Assembly: GCA_003250235.1 (NCBI GenBank)
Contig: QKGY01000171.1
Location: 1-6,762, forward strand
Direction of reading: 5' to 3'
Length of the DNA: 6,762 nt
Origin: Desulfuromonadaceae bacterium
GTDB lineage: Bacteria; Desulfobacterota; Desulfuromonadia; Desulfuromonadales; SZUA-540
Below are positions 4,735 through 6,762 of this stretch, piece by piece. The notes under the pieces were generated by a model. That model did no database searches. It saw only the letters and a list, made by a program, of their open reading frames with translations, and was not told where the DNA came from. The position numbers were made by a program, and so were the translations under genes. How positions within the stretch are numbered: position 1 is the stretch's first letter; each line of letters begins with the position of its first letter.

Positions 4735-5202
4735 TTGAGAGAACGTGTTCTGGCCATCGTCAGCATTATTGCCCAGTATGTCCTGGAATCCCGGGAGCAG
4801 TTGACTGACAGCGACATCGTCGAAGAGCTTCTGGCCGAAGGCTTCGAGGCGGATGAAATTGACGCCGCATTCAGCTGGATGGAAAATGTGTCTCTGCACC
4901 AGGGCTCGTCTCCCCCGTCCAGCCTGACCCTCCCGACCCAGCGGATTTTTACCGCCGAGGAGACCAGAAACCTCTCCGGCGAGGCGCGAGGTTTTCTGAT
5001 CCGCCTACGGGGTCTGGGGTTGATCGACGACGGAGCCCAGGAGGAAATCATCGACCGGGCCATGCAGATCGCCGAAGACGAGGTCAGCCTGAAGGAAATC
5101 AAAACCATCACCGCACTGACGCTCTTCACCCGTTCGCAGGATGTCTGGTTGCGAGACGTCGACTTCATCATGGAAGACGACTGGGCGCAACTTTACCACT
5201 GA
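4735..5202 (+). CDS. smg: Smg / DUF494 family protein
   Basis: The protein has 155 residues, matching the family (E. coli Smg is about 157). Start is TTG. The N-terminal part (RERVLAIVSIIAQYVLESRE, then DIVEELLAEGFEADEIDAAFSWMENV) has the amphipathic helices and the late-helix Trp (ALLWLE-like SWMEN) typical of DUF494. A short Ser/Pro linker (about 58-70) leads to a second helical part (70-155) with several conserved acidic residues and a C-terminal WAQLYH. No signal peptide or membrane segment is present, so it should be cytoplasmic. The biochemical role is not established in any organism that I know of; its steady place between dprA and topA suggests a link to DNA topology or DNA processing, by context only. 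It probably has a promoter within dprA and is followed by a terminator hairpin. Confidence 0.88.
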   Translation: MRERVLAIVSIIAQYVLESREQLTDSDIVEELLAEGFEADEIDAAFSWMENVSLHQGSSPPSSLTLPTQRIFTAEETRNLSGEARGFLIRLRGLGLIDDGAQEEIIDRAMQIAEDEVSLKEIKTITALTLFTRSQDVWLRDVDFIMEDDWAQLYH

Positions 5203-5211
5203 TCAGACGGA

Positions 5212-5239
5212 GGCTGCGGGAAATCCCTGCAGCCTTTTT
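5212..5239 (+). terminator. Intrinsic terminator or attenuator between smg and topA
   Basis: GGCTGC-GGG (5212-5220) pairs with CCC-t-GCAGCC (5225-5234) around an AAAT loop, with one bulged T at 5228, and is followed by TTTTT (5235-5239). It starts 9 bases after the smg stop and ends 15 bases before the topA ATG, so topA transcripts from upstream must pass through it. Confidence 0.8.
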
Positions 5240-5254
5240 CATTTCCGAGGTATC

Positions 5255-6762
5255 ATGTCAAGGTCTCTGGTGATCGTCGAATCACCCGCAAAAGCGAAAA
5301 CCATCGAAAAATTTCTCGGCAAGGGGTACAAGGTCCTTGCTTCCTACGGACACGTACGGGCTCTTCCGAGCAAACAGGGCTCCGTCGATGTGGAGCACGA
5401 CTTCGAGCCCCGCTATCAGGTACTGCCCGAAAGCCGCAAGCAGATCGACCTCCTGAAAAAGGAAGTGGAGAAGAGCGACGAACTGATCCTGGCCACTGAC
5501 TTGGACCGCGAGGGAGAGGCCATTGCCTGGCATCTGCTGGAAGCCCTGGGGATCAGCGAAACGACCAAGACTCCCAAGGTCAAACGGGTCACCTTCCACG
5601 AAATCACCAAGGACGCCATCCTGAAGGCGATGGCCGAGCCTCGCACGATCGCCCGGGAACTGGTCGATGCTCAGCAGGCCCGCTCCATTCTCGACTACCT
5701 GGTCGGCTTCAACCTCTCTCCTTTCCTGTGGAAAAAAATTCGCTACGGCCTGTCGGCAGGGCGCGTTCAGTCCGTGGCCCTGCGCCTGATCTGCGAGCGG
5801 GAAAAAGAGATCGAGGCGTTCACGCCTCAGGAATACTGGACTATTGATGCCACTCTGGAATCCTCCCAGGGGCAGGGCTTTACGGCTCGGCTCCAGGCGG
5901 TCGACGGCCAGAAACTCGATAAATTTGCCATCGGCGGTAGCGGTCAGGCCGACGAACTGGTCAAGGCGATCGCCAAAGAGCGTTTCCAGGTCGCCGATCT
6001 CACCCAGAAACAGAAGAAGCGCAACCCGGCCCCTCCCTTCACCACCAGCACGCTCCAGCAGGAAGCCAGCCGCAAGCTGGGGTTTTCCGCTCGCAAAACC
6101 ATGTCCGTTGCGCAAAAGCTTTACGAAGGGATCGATATCGGCGAAGGCTCCGTCGGTCTGATTACCTATATGCGTACCGACTCGGTGGCCCTTTCCGATG
6201 TGGCCACTTCCGAAGCCCGGGAGCTCATTACCCGGATCTTCGGCAAGGAGTATGCGTTGGAGGCCCCACGGGTCTTCAAGAACAAGGCGAAGAACGCCCA
6301 GGAGGCCCACGAGGCCATCCGTCCGACCCTGCTGGCCAATCTGCCGGAAAAACTCAAACCGTTTCTGTCGTCGGATCAGTATCGGCTCTACCACCTCATC
6401 TGGACCCGCACCCTCGCCTCGCAGATGGAGGCCGCCATCCTCGACGCCACCTCGGTCGACATCGCCGCGGGAGAACGCTTCATGTTCCGTGCCTCGGGAC
6501 AGGTGATCCGTTTCCCAGGCTTCATGAAGCTCTACATCGAAGGCACCGACGAGGTCGAGGAAAACGAAGAAGGCACCCTGCCACCACTCAATCAGGGCGA
6601 ACAGGTGGAGCGGCGGGATTTGCTTCCCGAGCAGCATTTCACCCAGCCGCCTCCGCGATTCACCGAAGCGAGCCTCGTCAAGACCCTCGAAGAATACGGC
6701 ATCGGACGCCCGTCGACCTATGCGTCGATCATGAACACCCTGGTCACCCGCAAGTACGTGCG
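5255..6762 (+). CDS. topA: DNA topoisomerase I, partial (C-terminus beyond the window)
   Basis: The open frame continues to the window edge, giving 502 complete codons. This type IA enzyme relaxes negative supercoils through a 5'-phosphotyrosine intermediate. Start: ATG 5255, with GAGG (5247-5250) 4 bases upstream. The Toprim domain begins VIVESPAKAKTIEKF, with catalytic Glu9, and carries the acidic triad ATDLDREGEAIAWHL (Asp82, Asp84, Glu86). SAGRVQSVALR begins the central domains. The active-site Tyr is Tyr305, in VGLITYMRTDS, with Arg307 two residues on, equivalent to E. coli Tyr319 and Arg321. KNAQEAHEAIRPT and FTEASLVKTLEEYGIGRPST are further conserved blocks. The missing third should hold the end of the core and the C-terminal zinc-finger-type DNA-binding repeats. 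No frameshift is seen. The hairpin directly upstream suggests read-through or attenuation control. Confidence 0.97.
   Translation, partial: MSRSLVIVESPAKAKTIEKFLGKGYKVLASYGHVRALPSKQGSVDVEHDFEPRYQVLPESRKQIDLLKKEVEKSDELILATDLDREGEAIAWHLLEALGISETTKTPKVKRVTFHEITKDAILKAMAEPRTIARELVDAQQARSILDYLVGFNLSPFLWKKIRYGLSAGRVQSVALRLICEREKEIEAFTPQEYWTIDATLESSQGQGFTARLQAVDGQKLDKFAIGGSGQADELVKAIAKERFQVADLTQKQKKRNPAPPFTTSTLQQEASRKLGFSARKTMSVAQKLYEGIDIGEGSVGLITYMRTDSVALSDVATSEARELITRIFGKEYALEAPRVFKNKAKNAQEAHEAIRPTLLANLPEKLKPFLSSDQYRLYHLIWTRTLASQMEAAILDATSVDIAAGERFMFRASGQVIRFPGFMKLYIEGTDEVEENEEGTLPPLNQGEQVERRDLLPEQHFTQPPPRFTEASLVKTLEEYGIGRPSTYASIMNTLVTRKYV

Noticed and set aside
5282..6637. A 451-codon open frame on the minus strand opposite topA
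   Set aside because: The plus strand encodes topoisomerase I with all catalytic motifs. The reverse frame is a GC-driven artefact without a recognisable domain.
1..6762. Mobile element, defence system, CRISPR array or phage island
   Set aside because: All genes are housekeeping or envelope genes in a known order, with no transposase, integrase, direct-repeat array, tRNA attachment site or composition shift.

Overview
The window looks like an ordinary housekeeping stretch of a moderately GC-rich Gram-negative chromosome. The order dprA - smg (DUF494) - topA, together with a cpoB/ybgF-type lipoprotein gene and a LysM protein gene, best fits the Desulfuromonadia (Geobacter/Desulfuromonas/Pelobacter relatives). 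That placement rests on remembered gene order and on the general look of the proteins, not on a search. I see no tRNA, rRNA, CRISPR array, insertion sequence or phage gene, and codon use looks even throughout.

Left side (1-1680), minus strand. The first 141 bases hold the start of a secreted protein with a signal peptide. Its leader and upstream region contain a sigma-54-like -24/-12 element and two inverted repeats. Next, 364-1599, is a U32-family protein with the Cys cluster of the iron-sulfur U32 enzymes, most like the tRNA hydroxylation factor TrhP. Its start should be the ATG at 1599, not an upstream GTG.

Centre (1600-3600). A divergent intergenic region carries an extended -10 promoter for the U32 gene, a strong imperfect palindrome, and a plus-strand promoter with two perfect hexamers. 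The plus promoter leads into a neat two-gene unit, cpoB (periplasmic TPR lipoprotein) and a secreted LysM protein with a duplicated C-terminal domain. A strong intrinsic terminator at 3554-3595 closes the unit. Both proteins should act in the periplasm at the cell wall.

Right side (3600-6762), plus strand. dprA (DNA-processing protein A), smg (DUF494, TTG start) and topA (DNA topoisomerase I, cut by the window edge after about 502 residues) follow. The start codons of dprA and topA each sit only 14-15 bases after the T-tract of a strong terminator hairpin, which leaves no room for a promoter in between. A good sigma-70-type promoter (TTGACA, 17 bp, TATTTT) lies inside the 3' end of dprA and could drive smg and, by read-through, topA.

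I did not find a convincing undescribed biological system. The observations most worth following are the tandem-duplicated domain in the LysM protein, the terminators abutting dprA and topA, the promoter hidden in dprA, and the dyad-rich regulatory regions on the left.
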